From: Entonaema liquescens | Lineage: Eukaryota > Ascomycota > Sordariomycetes > Xylariales > Xylariaceae | Direction of reading: 5' to 3' | Assembly (NCBI GenBank): GCA_902805475.1 | Contig: CADCSX010000010.1 | Coordinates: 744,001 to 808,000 of the forward strand | DNA length: 64,000 nucleotides | Shown: positions 11,360 to 23,775 of the stretch, one piece after another | Layout: every line of letters starts with the position of its first letter | How positions within the stretch are numbered: position 1 is the stretch's first letter | The notes under the pieces: model-generated | Seen by the model: the letters and a program-made list of their open reading frames with translations, nothing else | Told to the model about the DNA's origin: nothing | The model's database searches: none | Position numbers and translations under genes: made by a program

Positions 11360-12864
11360 ATGCCTCGCCCAAAAAAGACGGACCCTCCCCGAGCACCCGC
11401 CCCCGTGGCACCCGCACCGGCAATGGTTCCTATGACTATGCAGCCTGTCCCAGCTCAGATGGCGCCTCAACCTATTCAGCAACAACCTCTAGCTGCCGGA
11501 CCTGCAATCCAACCACCTAGAACGATTGGCATTGAGGAGTTTATTCGAGTTCGTGATAGCGTAAGTCTACTTAATTATCATTGTTTTTAATAGTTCAACA
11601 CTCTTCCCCATCTACGTTCCCTTACACAAGGGATATATCTTCGGATATTATTTACAAGTACGCGATAATTTGCATCTTGTGACAACATGTGTGTTACCGG
11701 TGATGAGAAGATCACAGCTGAGTTGATCACTATATTACTGAGTAATAATGCTCAAGTACTCAGGATGCGCAATTCATTTGCGTACTATCGTTCTCGCTTT
11801 ACCCAACTTATTTTAGCCCGTCAGATACGTGATCATCTTGGGTATCTTGGGTATCTCATCATCCATAACTCCCCGCATCTTACATGGTGTGCTGCTATCA
11901 TGCAGTATCCTATTGACTTATTACTTATCCCCACCATTATTACCCTCTTCTCATTTACCTATTTGTTTTCCAAGTTATACATGATAAATATGAAAACTAA
12001 TATCTATGCTAGGTTCATGCCAGATTCAACACTATAACGGGATTAATGAAAAGTTTTTCGGATGACTTCTTACGACAAACTAATCTTCTCATCGGAGAGC
12101 CTGCTCCTTTTGACAATGGGGCAAGTCATTCTATGCAGAGTCTCATTGCCAACCTAGATGGTATCAGTGGCCAACTGGGTGACTTCGGCCATGTCGAAGA
12201 GAAAAGGAACGCAAAAGAGGACTCATGACCCCAATGCTCCTAAGCGACCTTTAACACCCTACTTCTTGTATATGCAAACTGCTCGTCCCATCATCGCCAA
12301 CGACCTTGGCCAGGATGCCCCGAAAGGCGCTGTACAGGAGGAAGGTCAGCGTCGCTGGGCATCAATGACCCCGCCGAAAAGAATGTGAGTGTTCTACGAA
12401 ATCCAACAGAAGATCATGTTCACTTTGCTAAGTAATGCTAGGCTTGGAATAACGCGTACCAGTTCAATCTCCGTCTATATAATGCGCGAGTACACTCGTA
12501 CAAGGCTGGCAACCTTGACGCTCGAAACATGAGCGATCCTGATGCTCTTAACTACGCCGATGCAAACGGAATCCCTCAACCCGTTCTCTCTGGTGAAGAG
12601 GCGTATGCTCCTAACGACCAGGATGCTATCGCTGAGCAACTGCAGATGGCCGTGGCACCTCCCCCTGAGCCTGAGACTCAAACGCCGAAGGCTAAGGTAA
12701 CCCGTAAGCGAAAGAGCGCCGCAGCTGAAGTCGAGGATCCCGAGGTGAGTGCTGCTAAGACCGCGACGCCTGCTAGCCCCGATAAAAAGCGCAAGAGAGC
12801 CTCCAAGGTAGCTGAGACTCCGGAGGAACCTAAGAAGTCCAGTCGGAAGAAGAAGGCTGCGTAA
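11360..12864 (+). CDS. HMG-box chromatin protein, frame-broken twice
   Basis: Exons 11360-11560, 12013-12384 and 12442-12864. The ATG in CACAATGCCTCGCCC begins a Pro/Ala/Gln-rich N-terminus, followed by a short helical region (EEFIRVRDS joined across the intron to VHARFNTITG). The HMG box starts at DPNAPKRPLTPYFLYMQTAR and runs across the last intron to NARVHSYKAGN. The C-terminus is acidic, then Lys/Arg-rich (KKRKRASK, SSRKKKAA), as expected for a nuclear DNA-binding HMG protein of the Nhp6/HMGB kind with extensions. The frame moves +1 between 12161 and 12216, best explained by one extra A in the run at 12213-12216 or 12202-12205. It moves -1 at the C run 12369-12372. With these two offset the coding length is 996 nt, about 331 aa. 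A 46-nt intron at 12161-12206 is a weaker explanation for the first shift. Intron 1 is unusually long (452 nt). Confidence 0.85.
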
Positions 12865-14379
12865 TTTAATCAATAGAAATTGCGCTAGATTCGAGTGCGT
12901 TCATCACTTGATATTCTTTTCGATGTTTAGAGGCATACGTGAACTATATCACACCAAATCCATGTGTGTAAGAGTGGCAATGTTCTGCTTCTCTTACGTG
13001 CTATGGAGGGGAAATGTTCTAGGACGGAATATATGCCAACGGAATGATACCTGGCCTGGGGATGAGGGCTTAAGTACCATGGGGGGATTCAGACTCTTCT
13101 GTTGTATTATGAATTACGAGGATCCTACAGGTACCCGTGGACGGGTGGCGGAACCTAGGGACGGCGGATTGAGGAAAGGAGTTTTATTCTAAGGGCTCGA
13201 AGTGTTAACTACTTGTATTTACATGGCTTTAACATGGCAGTGCATTGATCGTACCTACCTATTCATTGCGTTTTTGTATTCATTTAGGGGTTTAATGTGT
13301 GAATTTAGGATATGGACCTAAGTACATAACTGCAGGCCTTCAAGCCTCGAACGAGATTCTGACATGGAATACTTCCAATAGAATATTATCAATTACAAGT
13401 CCTTGGGATTGAGTAAAACCTATCCATATTTAAGCTGCCTGCCTAACTGAATTTAAATGCATGAGGTCTTTTATATCCACCCGCCGAGCAAAGATCTAAA
13501 TGCTTAAGGTTGCGTTACGAGATCTTTCAGTAACATGCTACTACTAGTGGGCCTTAGTGAGGATGATTCCCTTTATCGGTTCTAAGACCTGTTTAGCAAA
13601 AGCTCACTGGAGGTCTACTAACTTAAAGGTCTCTTCTAGGCACTAGATATGGGGTTCGTTGATACACTTCCCTCGACTTGTCAATCAGAGGAGCCAGAGG
13701 ATAGATTCAGCCAGTCCACTAAGGTACATTATCTCGACCAAAAGAATCAGAGAATAAATAGTTCATTCGCTCCTGTTGGTGTAAAGCCATATATATTACC
13801 ACCCTCCTAAGCCCTGGTAGCTTCGACTATGTTCCTTCAGACACCCTCCGCGTACCTACCTAGGCACCCAAATAGGGCACACTTCGGATTGACCAATCAA
13901 CTTACACCGTTCTACTACCAGCGGCCGTCCAAATCTAGGAACAGGTAGGTACATGCCTCAGTAAAATACCTATGTACCCTTTAAGCTATATCCAGCAGAG
14001 CAACGTTGGCTTATCCACTGACAGGAGGTTAAGAGCCCTGATTAAACCGACCTAAAAATGCCCGATACTAACATTAGCAACAAAAGTTCACCTAGGTAGA
14101 TGCCACTCAGGTTGAAGTATAATATGCATTAACTAACTGCATCCATCTTCAAGTTTACCTATGTAGGTAACGCTCACTTATTTAAGTACCTCCTACGCTA
14201 GAAGCTAACATATAACAACTAAATCTTACCCCCTAATGACTCTGGCCTAGACCTATTGCGCACCACCCACCGCTTCATCCATAGTTAATCCCTTTTCCAC
14301 GTCTAAAAGATAAAACCATTTACCGCCCTAAACTAGACACACAACCCCTTTTCCTTCGTAGCTATATTTCCCGCCAGAT
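12865..14379. other. intergenic, 1.5 kb
   Basis: No gene seen. The part 13840-14200 is dense in CCTACCTAGG, GGTAGGTA and ACCTAGGTAG variants of the dispersed palindrome. The final 350 bp form the 3' flank of the minus-strand urease gene. Confidence 0.55.
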
Positions 14380-17187
14380 TTAATAAATGAACCAAGCCTG
14401 CGTTAGCGGTAGCTCACTCGCCGGTTCAGCCGTACACAGCACGCCATCGGCCTCCACCGCGTACCGCTCGGGATCGACATGCATCTTGGGCATGGAATCG
14501 TTAAACCGCATATCCTTCTTACTCACAGAACGGCACCCACGGACAGCTTCGACGCGCTTGTGCAGCCCGTAGCTAGAGGTAACAGTATCCAGGCTCGCCG
14601 CGGAGACAAACAGGACGCTCGAGCGTGGTACCAGCGGCGCAAACATGGGCCGTGCTATTATCGGCTGCACTGTTGGAATCGAGGCGTTGGGGTCGCCCTG
14701 AGGGAGAGAGAAGAATTACTTATTAGAACGGCGACAATAGAGTTATAGGGAGTAAATAATAGAAGATGGGGAAAACTTACCATCTGCGAGTAAGCAATTA
14801 ATCCACTCTTGACCACCGTCGTCGGTTTTGCGCCAAACCACGCCGGGTCCCAGAGCACCAGGTCAGCCAACTTCCCTACCTCAACGCTTCCAATCAAGTG
14901 GCCCATACCCTGCGCAACAGCCGGGTTGATGGTGTACTTGCTAACATAGCGTTTGACGCGGAAGTTGTCGGCCTCTGTGCCCTCGTCTTCGGGCAACCGG
15001 CCTCTCTGGACTTTATTCTTGTGCGCTGTATTCCAGGTTCGGAGGATAACCTCACCACAGCGGCCCATGGCTTGGGAGTCCGAGCTCATCATGGAAATAG
15101 CGCCCAAATCGTGTAGCACATCCTCGGCTGCAATAGTTTCGGCGCGTATGCGAGATTCGGCGAATGCTACATCCTCGGGGATATTCCGCGAGAGGTGGTG
15201 GCATACCATGAGCATATCCAGATGCTCGTCCAGAGTGTTGCGTGTGTATGGCCTTGTCGGGTTTGTCGATGATGGTAGCACATTCTCGTTTTCCACCACT
15301 CTGATGATATCAGGGGCGTGTCCGCCTCCTGCACCCTCCGTGTGGTAGGTATGGATCGTTCTCCCTTTAAAGGCTGCAATCGTCGATTCCACGTATCCAG
15401 ACTCGTTCAGCGTGTCTGTGTGGATCAGGCACTGTACATCTAATTCATCGCATACGCTTAGACAAGAATCGATGGCTGCTGGCGTCGTCCCCCAGTCCTC
15501 GTGTAGCTTGAGACCACAGGCACCTGCTAGAATTTGCTCGCGGAGTGCCCCCGGGTCACTGTCGTTACCCTTCCCCGTAATTCCAATATTGATAGGCAAT
15601 TGGTCGCATGCTTGCAACATCTGCCTCATGTAGTTGGCTCCGGGGGTACAGGTAGTGGCGTTAGTCCCAGCGCTTCAACAAACTCCTGTTAGCTACTCAT
15701 GCCGCACCATCTAAGGCAACTTCTATCCTCTTACCTAGGCCCAGTACCGCCTCCAAGCATCGTCGTAATACCCGAAGCAATAGACTCATAAGCTTGCTGG
15801 GGACATATAAAGTGAATATGCGTATCCAGACCACCTGCCGTTATAATCTTGCCCTCTCCCGCAATGACATCAGTACAACTACCCACGATCATCCCCTCTG
15901 TTACGCCGTCCATAACATCCGGGTTACCAGCCTTACCAATCCCCACTATAAAGCCATCTTTTACCCCTATATCCGCCTTGTAAATGCCCGTATAATCAAC
16001 GATCAGCGCGTTCGTCACCACCATGTCCAAGCTCTCCGCGTCCGGACACCCCGTCATCTGTCCCATGCCCTCTCGTAGTGTCTTGCCGCCCCCGAATTTA
16101 CACTCATCACCATACGTCGTCAAGTCCCTCTCGACCTTAACCCAGAGATCCGTTGCTCCCAAGCGGACCAAATCCCCCGTCGTCGGCCCAAACATAGTCC
16201 TATACTTCTCGCGGTCGAGCGAGAACGCCTCGACAACCTCCAAATCGCCCACGGGCGCCGGCTCCGGCAGATGCGCGAACCCGGCCTTCTGCAGCTGCGC
16301 GACGACGGCGTTCGCGCGCCAGAGATCGACCCGCCCCGAGGCCAGCCCGTTGCCCCCGCGGATCACGCGGTTGCCGCCGATCTCGACGAGGCTCACGGTG
16401 CGCGTGTCGCCGGGCTCGAACCGCACCGATGTGCCGGCCGCGATGTCGAGGCGGAAGCCGTACGCCGCCGCGCGGTCGAATTCTAGCTGCGCGTTCACCT
16501 CGATGAAGTGGTAGTGGCTGCCGACCTGGATGGGCCGGTCGCCTTTGCTCGTGACGCGCAGCCGGATGCGTCGGCGGCCCTTGTTCAGCGTGATGCGCCC
16601 CTTGACGCCGACCACGGCGCCGGGCTGGTTGGCGGACTCGTAGGCGCTGGGCTCGGCGGGCGGGAATAGGTCTTGCTCGGGAAGAGGCAGGAAGCTGCCG
16701 TACAGGGCTTTGGCTAGGTCGCCGTCGTCGGTGGCGATGGGGTTGTGGACTGTTACGAGATACGTGCCTGACGGAAATGTGCCCTCGACTTGGATCTCGT
16801 GGAGGGTACTTACGACGGAGGGGAGCACGTGTCTTCGACCTAGCATAGTAGACCCGATGGCCATGAGGTCGGCAACGCTGTGTTGGCCATCGCGAATGAG
16901 CTCTTGGAGGTTGTTCGCGATGAGAGCCTAAGATCGGATTAGACCCAGCTCATTGGGTGTTTGGTAACCCTTCTACAGAGTTATGCTCCATATAAGAGTC
17001 CAAGAAGCTTACAGTGGCTTCGGTATGGTTCAGCTTGACACCTCTAGCAAGTCTCTTCTGAGCTAAAAAGCCCAATTGCGAGATGACGAGCTTATCTAGC
17101 TAGAATGTTATGTCAGTCTAGAGTTCTCTCCCTTGTTTAGGTTATTATAGGATAACTGATACGAACCTCTTTCGGCGCAAGATGCAT
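14380..17187 (-). CDS. URE1: urease (single-chain fungal type)
   Basis: Five exons on minus: 17187-17167, 17099-17013, 16927-15735, 15672-14781 and 14697-14380; 836 aa, the normal size of fungal and plant ureases in which gamma, beta and alpha parts are fused. It is a cytosolic nickel enzyme converting urea to ammonia and carbamate. Visible active-site motifs: THIHF (Ni-binding His pair), GLKLHEDWG (the Lys that is carbamylated), HTDTLNESG and HTYHTEGAGGGHAPD (Ni and substrate His), MVCHHL (flap His) and SSDSQAMGR (Asp ligand). The exon junction restores GGTGPSAGTNATTCTPGANY, a strong check on the splice sites. Nickel loading would need UreD/F/G-type accessory proteins, none of which is in this window. 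The beta/gamma part (about 16200-16700) is markedly GC-rich relative to its surroundings. Confidence 0.97.
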
Positions 17188-17866
17188 GTTTACAAGTGAT
17201 TCAACCTGCTTTAGGCTATAATAGGATTCTAACTCTCGTGGAGCTATATGTAGAATAGAAGATCCATAAATGTGGTTGCAAAATAGCCCGAGGTTGATAT
17301 TCTTCTATTCTTCTACTAATACCTTGTAATTGTATGTACATAATACGACTATTCATAGCTTCTAGCTATAATTCCTTATCTATGTGGGGTCTTCGGAGCT
17401 TCAGCTTACTTGCATACACTTAGCATTAGCGTCTTTAATACCCCGCAACTCTATTCGTACCTACCTCTGCTAAGTAAAAGTAGGTACCTTAACGGATTAT
17501 ACTGGCTAGGTTGTCTTCCTGTCTACCTCATAGGTAGTAACAGTTGGAAATACCAAGTCTGACTTGCAAGACTCAAAAACTTAGAACATATTATACTGGT
17601 TAACGTGATTGAATAAAATCATGAGCGTCTTTATTTGATATTAAGCATTTGCGCCTATGCAATTTTGATCTGCCCGACTTCCAATTCAGGCTACTAACCT
17701 ATCGCATTGGTAGAATTTCCATAGTGCACAAATCGCATTTCTTAAAAGTCAATCCTCGTAAACCCCCTGCCTGGCCCCTAAACGCCGACATGGTATCATA
17801 AGGTAGGTATACGCGAGCCAACCCAGCGCCTAGAAGGAACTGTAAAGCAGGAACATAGAATGACAA
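17188..17866. other. intergenic, urease promoter side
   Basis: AT-rich DNA between the urease start and the Ngg1 stop. I see no coding signal. Variants of the GGTACCT palindrome occur near 17455-17490. Confidence 0.55.
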
Positions 17867-20090
17867 TCATTCATCCTCAACCTCTTCATCCCAAGCCTGT
17901 CGCTCTTTCTTCATTAAATCAGACATCATCTCTGGCTTGAAGATCGTACTGTCGGGATCGGAGGAACGAGGGACCTTGCCAAGGCTGGGGTCACTAAACA
18001 CGGGGCCAACGGCGTCGATCCATCGTTTTCGGCGTTCCATCAGAGTCTTCGTCACGTCGCCAATACCTGGCCGAGCCATACCCGTACCAGAGCCTCCAGC
18101 CGGATGACTACCGCCGCCAGCGCCGCCAGGCCTCTTCGATTTCTTACTCTTGCCCATCGTGCGCGTCCGCTTAAGATACGCTCCCTGGACTTGCGTGTCG
18201 AGGTCCTCAAGGATGGTAGTATATTCTTGATGGGCCATCCTTTCTTTTACCAAGTCGGTTAATCGGGTCTTCCGCGCACCATTAATGAGCATCTGCTCGC
18301 GCAAACGATCTTGCAACAGACGCAGACGTGCGGCGACTTCGTCATCATAGTGACCGTCATAGTCGCCGTCAAACCCTTCTAGCGGGAGGAAACCAATATT
18401 ACGGAGCTCTAGCTTGATGCGTTCGTCTACTTGTGAGTAATCTAACTTGGGATGCGTAGCTTTCTTCCAGGCTTCAGTTGATGATTCGGTCATAAAGGTG
18501 GCCGGAGGTATGCTCTTGCTCTCTTCACTCGGTATACTCAGATTGGAATCCCCATTAGTTTCTTCCTTCATCTCAATATCTCCATTGACTCCGTTCGTCA
18601 TCGGCTTATCTTCTGTCGGCTGCACTCGGGCTTCAGGGCGCATAGCCTGTAGTAGTCGTGACAAGACAGGTCCAACAGACAACTTATCGCTCTCCGCAAC
18701 ATCGTCGTCCATATTGTCGATATTTCCGCGTGCTTGGTTGGGCGCAAGCTTATCCCTTCCCGGTGCACCCGAATCAATTGCCATAGCCCCATCCTCTTCC
18801 GCCCATATCTCGCTATAATGCCTCTTGCCTCGTTTAGGCATGACAAAGGGTGTGAGTCGATCGCCGCGCTCTCGTAGGAAAGCCAAGTCTTCTTCGATAT
18901 AAGGACGGAAATACGGCTCGAGATAGGTCGAGAAGGTGCTGAAGCTGATCTGATTTGATGGTTTGGCACTACTAAAGTCCCTATCAGGTGGATCGCCAGC
19001 AATCATATCAGATAAGTCTGATTTGGGGAAAACGGCAACGGAATATAATTCCTTCAACTCGTCGACGGTCATTCCAGGTGTCGCTGGACGAATCTCATAA
19101 ACCGTAGGATCTGGAAAAGTCGACGGGTCTTCGCCGAAGGTTTGGAATTGAGGAGCTTCTCGGCGGGGAGGAGCGCCTTCATCTTCCGAGTCCGAATCAT
19201 CGTCTTCGGCCTTGTTATCGAGCTTCGCCTTCTCGTCTACTTCCATTGCGCCGGGCGTCGCAGGCGCGACAGGTGAAAGAGAAGAGCTAGCTGAATCGTT
19301 ACCTCGGGAGTGTTTTCTCGTTTTGCTAGAGCCACGCAGGGGAGATGAGCGTTCTTGGTTGGAGTTGTTAGCGCGAGGCCAGTAATCTTGGTGATAAAGA
19401 AGATAAGTGTGAATTGAAATTAAGGATGGAATCGTTAAGCGTGTTTCTTGAAGAGTGGGGGAGATGAATCGACAGGTGTGAGGTTTTTGTGTGAATTCCG
19501 CCGCAATTATTACTTCGCGACTGTAATTTACAACTGTATTTCACAAGCTAGGCAACAACGTAGATACTATTGTACCTAATTCATATAGCCACGTCGATGG
19601 ATAACCACTCACCAGTATGTGCATGTGCATCTCCAGGAGCAAGGCTGTCGTTGCCTTTTCTTTTCTTCTTGTTTGCTCTTCTTTCCGTATCATCATCACC
19701 TTCTCTACGTGCATCATCTCTTCTACCAGCAGAAGCCATATCGTCATAATGTGTCTTTCTCTGGGCCGCGACAAGTCGCATTCCTTTGTCGCACCACGTT
19801 CCTCGCCTATCGACTATTTCATTGAGCTTTCCTAGTCGCGTGATTAAGCCATCGAGGCTCTTAGAATCGGGAATAACGGCATTCGAGGTAGTAGAGTCAA
19901 TTAAGTCATCGTAGGTTATAGTACGGACTGAATCTAATCTAAGGTCTAGGAATTCGGTTTCTATAATATCAACAGGTGGAATACTCGCGTTCGCAGGTAA
20001 GTTAGACATAGGCGTCGTATTTCGACTACGTTTTCCGATAGCACCGGCATTCTTCTTGCCGGTACCTTTTTGGCTAGGATTTGGTGGCAT
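17867..20090 (-). CDS. ngg1: SAGA/ADA histone acetyltransferase subunit 3 (Ngg1/Ada3)
   Basis: Two exons: 20090-19613 and 19386-17867, with a 226-nt intron (GTGAGT...CAAG); 665 aa. Ada3 links the Gcn5 acetyltransferase module within the SAGA and ADA coactivator complexes in the nucleus. The N-terminus is a basic, low-complexity region, followed by DIIETEFLDLRLDSVRTITY and a Lys/Arg-rich stretch. The acidic centre gives way to the conserved C-terminal domain: KLDYSQVDERIKLELRNIGF, then DEVAARLRLLQDRLREQM and a basic KSKKSKRPGG segment, then the terminal RRKRWIDAVGPVF. The junction reads HTDYWPRANNS, which fixes the acceptor at 19387. Assignment rests on this architecture and the C-terminal domain. 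Head-to-tail with urease, no operon-like link. Confidence 0.88.
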
Positions 20091-23000
20091 AGTAATGAGA
20101 GATATAACGGCGAAATGGGTAAAAGTGGTAACGACAGGAAGTGATGCGAGGTTGAACGTCGTCGAACACTCCTTGGACAGTCATCCGGTTGATGCTAGAT
20201 GCTTAGGTAGTTGATCAATTAATGCTAATTAATTGTCTTGGCTAAAATAGAGGAGAATATAAGGGAAAATAGAGCCTGTGATAGGTTGTACACGTGCACT
20301 TGCGGGGGGCTATTAAGTACCCTAGTACCTACCTAAACCTAAACCTATGTAAACAGTACATCTAAGCTCAGACCTCAGACCCGATGTTTCTTGCGGCTGA
20401 ACCAATTCCAAATTTTACCTAGGTACGAAGTACATCCTAACCAATCTTAAGTACAAACTCGAATAACGTAATCAAGCACTCTTAAGATCGTCGTATTCTT
20501 CGAAGGTGTATTAATATACAAGATTTTCCTTTATTACATATATTATTCTATGAAGATCTGTTAGAATATAATATGATCGTTTTCTGTTTAAGATTATTAT
20601 GATTGCCCTACAAAAACATGACTCCTCAATTCAACATTGAAGTTCCTGGCCTAGATGCTATCGTTGTGTACTTGGGATTATGGAGCTATCGAACGACGAG
20701 ATAAAAACACCCTACGATAGATTTTGATTTCACTCACTGTACAACATTTTTATCGACATATATCATACATATTTTGATTCGGTTGTTGGATATTCGGTAG
20801 ATAACCCGAACGGCCTACTAAGGTCAAGTCCTAAGCGATGCTTACCCCTTTTAATAAGAAACGTAGCATCGGTAACACACCACATCGTTTTGGGAAGTCT
20901 TGTATTGGTCCACAGCGGACAATCCTTTTCTAGGAAGCACTTTAAACATTATATTCCGCTTTCGTGCTCCATTCATGAAACAGCTGTTAGATAAGGTGTA
21001 GAAACGACCATTGCTGTCTCGCCAAGAGTTCTAACCGAGAATAATCACGAGGCTTTGTGATAACCTATCCATATTGAACTACTCCTTCTACTAGGTCTTT
21101 AAATACGTTTGGAATTTAGGTTGTGACATTCACTACCTAGGTACCTATCGAGTACCTAGGTATATATGCTACCTTAGCATTGGCTCTGACACATTGGAAG
21201 GTATAGGCGAGAAAACACTCAATGTACCGTAAATCTTGAGATCGGTCGAGCTTAGTATAATCTATGTATGGAACCCAATACTGAACCCTCTTTCTAGGAA
21301 CCATGCAGTATTATCCAGCTTACTCTGTAGGCATCTTTGTAAGCGTATGAAGAATATAATATCTCAAGCCAGAGGCTTCGGGCACATCCACTCGGAAATA
21401 AGTCTCATACTAAGGACGTATAGCCTTTAGAAAGTATTGGCTCATCTATATCCTTGTTCTTTTCCTCTGTGAAACCCTGCCTTTGCTCATATCCTAAAAC
21501 AATGAGATTTAATTGGATAGGTTGGACGGCGGATGGGCTGAAAAACACATCTAGTATTTTGGGACGTGAGGCTCGGTAATTAAGAATCGAGAAGGAACGC
21601 TAGACGAACCTATGAGCAGTGAAACGAAGGGGAATATAATTATAGCACTACTTACAAATCAAGCCTTACCTACCTCAGGGGTTTCCGCATAACTATTTTC
21701 AGCTCTTCATTCATTATGCCAAGACACTCGAACGGAGTCAAGGTTCGAGAAGTAGCGTAGAAAATATTTCTTGCTTAATGAGCAATTTGTAAGTTATAGG
21801 ATATTGGGCCGTTATTCGCAAGGATATCTTACCGCATTATGTGTGCTACGTTTCCACTACACCGATCCAAAATCTTACCCCTATACATATCTAGGTAGCC
21901 TTGCGAACTTGACAAAGTCCTGATTCGCTCAATATTTTTCTGTACCAAGCCATTACCAAGCATATATAGCGAAAGTATTGGCTTACATACCTACCGATGC
22001 AAGATTTTTAAGGCTGAATTAGATACCTCGGCTTGTTCACCATGCTGAATGAATCGCCACATCGAACAGGAGAATCAGCTCGATCTCTACATCATACCCC
22101 GAGAGCCTACCTGAAAACATGTGGAAACGACACCTATCATAATAGCAGATGTATTATTAGAGTGAATATATTCGAATCTTAAAACAGAGAAGATCTCTTA
22201 TGTAACCTTATCAGCTTGTGGATAGTGCCCCAACTTACACCGCACTAAAGGTTCGGGGTAAATCGCCGGCGGTATGGGGTCGGAAGAAGCCGCATCGAGT
22301 GATTCGAAATGAGTCTTGGTATGATAGTAACGTTTCTCTCGTATACCGGAGCCATTATGTTCTATGGAAGCCCGATACTCCTCTAACAAAACCGGTAAAG
22401 AACCACGCTAGTTACTACCCTGGCACCGAGAGCCTTCTCACGGCGATTTGCGTTGGTCATACTGGTAGTAAGGACGGTAAAAATTTGCCACAGATGTTAC
22501 GATGACTTCCCCGTGAGGGTGCGTTGATAATCATATGCACGCTGCTCGTAGTCAGCTCCAATACCTAGCAACGGTGAGTTGGTTCCTATACTATGGAGGA
22601 ATAGAAGAGTCGGGAACGAGGATGCCTATAGTATGTGAGGTCGATCTACGAAATGCTGTGGCTGAAAGTACTATATCGTGGCTGGAGACTACGTTGCATA
22701 TAATGGCATTAGTTGATTGGTGTCCTGCACTTCCTTTGGCCGCCACGTCTGGTAGGCTGTGAGGTTGCATTCACCGATGTGCTAAGTCGGCAATATGCGT
22801 TGGAGGCCCACCTATCAACTTCACTGCTATGAACGGGAAAGCCGTGCTTACGCCACATCGCGATTTTCTATGGTTAGGTGACTCGTGGATCATCTATCAC
22901 CTGCTTCTGGTATGTCTACAACTTTCCGAGTGGAGGTCACTCAAAGAAACGGCACCAAACCGTCGGGTAACAGGGGCCCAAGAAGGTGGAAGGTAATTCC

Positions 23001-23363
23001 TAGCGAATTAAAAGCCACTTAGGTATGTTTCAGCTGAGGTGTCTGTAATGAGCTTTCATCCTTATAATAATAATACGCACAGATATGAGCTTTTGTACCT
23101 CTGATTTGACTATACCAGACACGCTCCATATTTTGGCTTGGAAAACCCGAGTATCTAATTTCGATAGGTACAAAGGGAAAGATGTTGAAATCGAGTTTTG
23201 TCAAGAAAAAAAGCGTACCTAGTTATATGTTACCGAGCAGATCTCAGACATTGTCATCAATGGTATTGAATATAAAAATGACTCTATACCGATATTATGA
23301 TCAGGTAAATATCCCGAAGAACGCAACTTGTTATTCCCACACCATCTACCTCTTACCTTTACT
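20091..23363. other. gene-poor AT-rich spacer, 3.3 kb
   Basis: Nothing recognisable. Two perfect TACCTAGGTA palindromes lie 19 bp apart at 21134-21143 and 21153-21162. A C-rich tract with repeated CCTAAA units lies near 20325-20350. The interval 22200-22990 has higher GC and two short open frames (22218-22505, 22535-22762), neither starting convincingly nor resembling a family I know; it may be an old coding remnant. Confidence 0.5.
21134..21162. repeat. paired TACCTAGGTA palindromes
   Basis: Two identical 10-bp perfect palindromes separated by nine bases. The same element occurs at 54-63 and 42228-42237, with close variants in most spacers. Confidence 0.8.
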
Positions 23364-23775
23364 ATGTCGTCTGTGAATTACCTAGACGTAGTAGATTCTT
23401 CACCTAGGTAAGTAGTTGCACCAAATAGTCATATATTACTCAATAGAATATAATGAACCTAATGATCGTAACTAACCATTCCGTAGTGATGTGGGTAACC
23501 AACAAGCAACTTCGGGTCAGAGTCCCCCGGTTTCGTCGAACGAGGCGGTTCACTCACGCCTAGATGGCTTCATCAAAGAGCCCCTGGGTGTTGGAAATAG
23601 GAACGTTATGCTGCCCGATAAAAGTACCAACGAGGACTTAGCTATCCGGGATTCTGAAGAGCGCATGAAGAAACACATAGAAAATGCAGGTAAAGCGCTG
23701 AATAAACCAGAATGTCAGCCATGTGTACCCCTTTTTGTGTTAATAACTAGGCAGCAATGGCTAACTATAAAATAA
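23364..23775 (+). CDS. small hypothetical protein, two exons
   Basis: Candidate gene of 110 aa found by splicing. Exon 1 (23364-23407) begins ATGTCGTCTGTGAATTACC and ends at a GTAAGT donor. Exon 2 (23487-23775) follows a CTAAC branch site and a TAG acceptor; the phases match. The protein is hydrophilic, starts MSSVNYLDVVDSSP, has no signal peptide or membrane segment, and contains a charged stretch (NEDLAIRDSEERMKKHIE) that could be helical. I do not recognise the family. Caution: the donor overlaps a CACCTAGGTA repeat of the kind scattered in the spacers, and the C-terminal 20 residues look less like a conserved end, so a further intron near GGTAAAGC is possible. It stands alone, about 1 kb upstream of the GH7 gene. 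Confidence 0.4.

Noticed and set aside
11687..12037. 116-aa open frame after the first HMG exon
   Set aside because: Lies wholly within intron 1. Splicing 11560 to 12013 gives a continuous, family-like protein without it.
12161..12206. 46-nt intron in the HMG gene
   Set aside because: It would restore the frame, but it is very short, lacks a CTAAC-like branch point and would delete residues that read as coding (VEEKRNAK). An extra A is simpler. Not fully excluded.
14953..15348. 131-aa plus-strand open frame
   Set aside because: Antisense to urease exon 4, where all nickel-site motifs lie on the minus strand.
16023..16514. 163-aa plus-strand open frame
   Set aside because: Antisense shadow of the GC-rich part of urease; no motif and a very Ser/Pro/Arg-rich composition.
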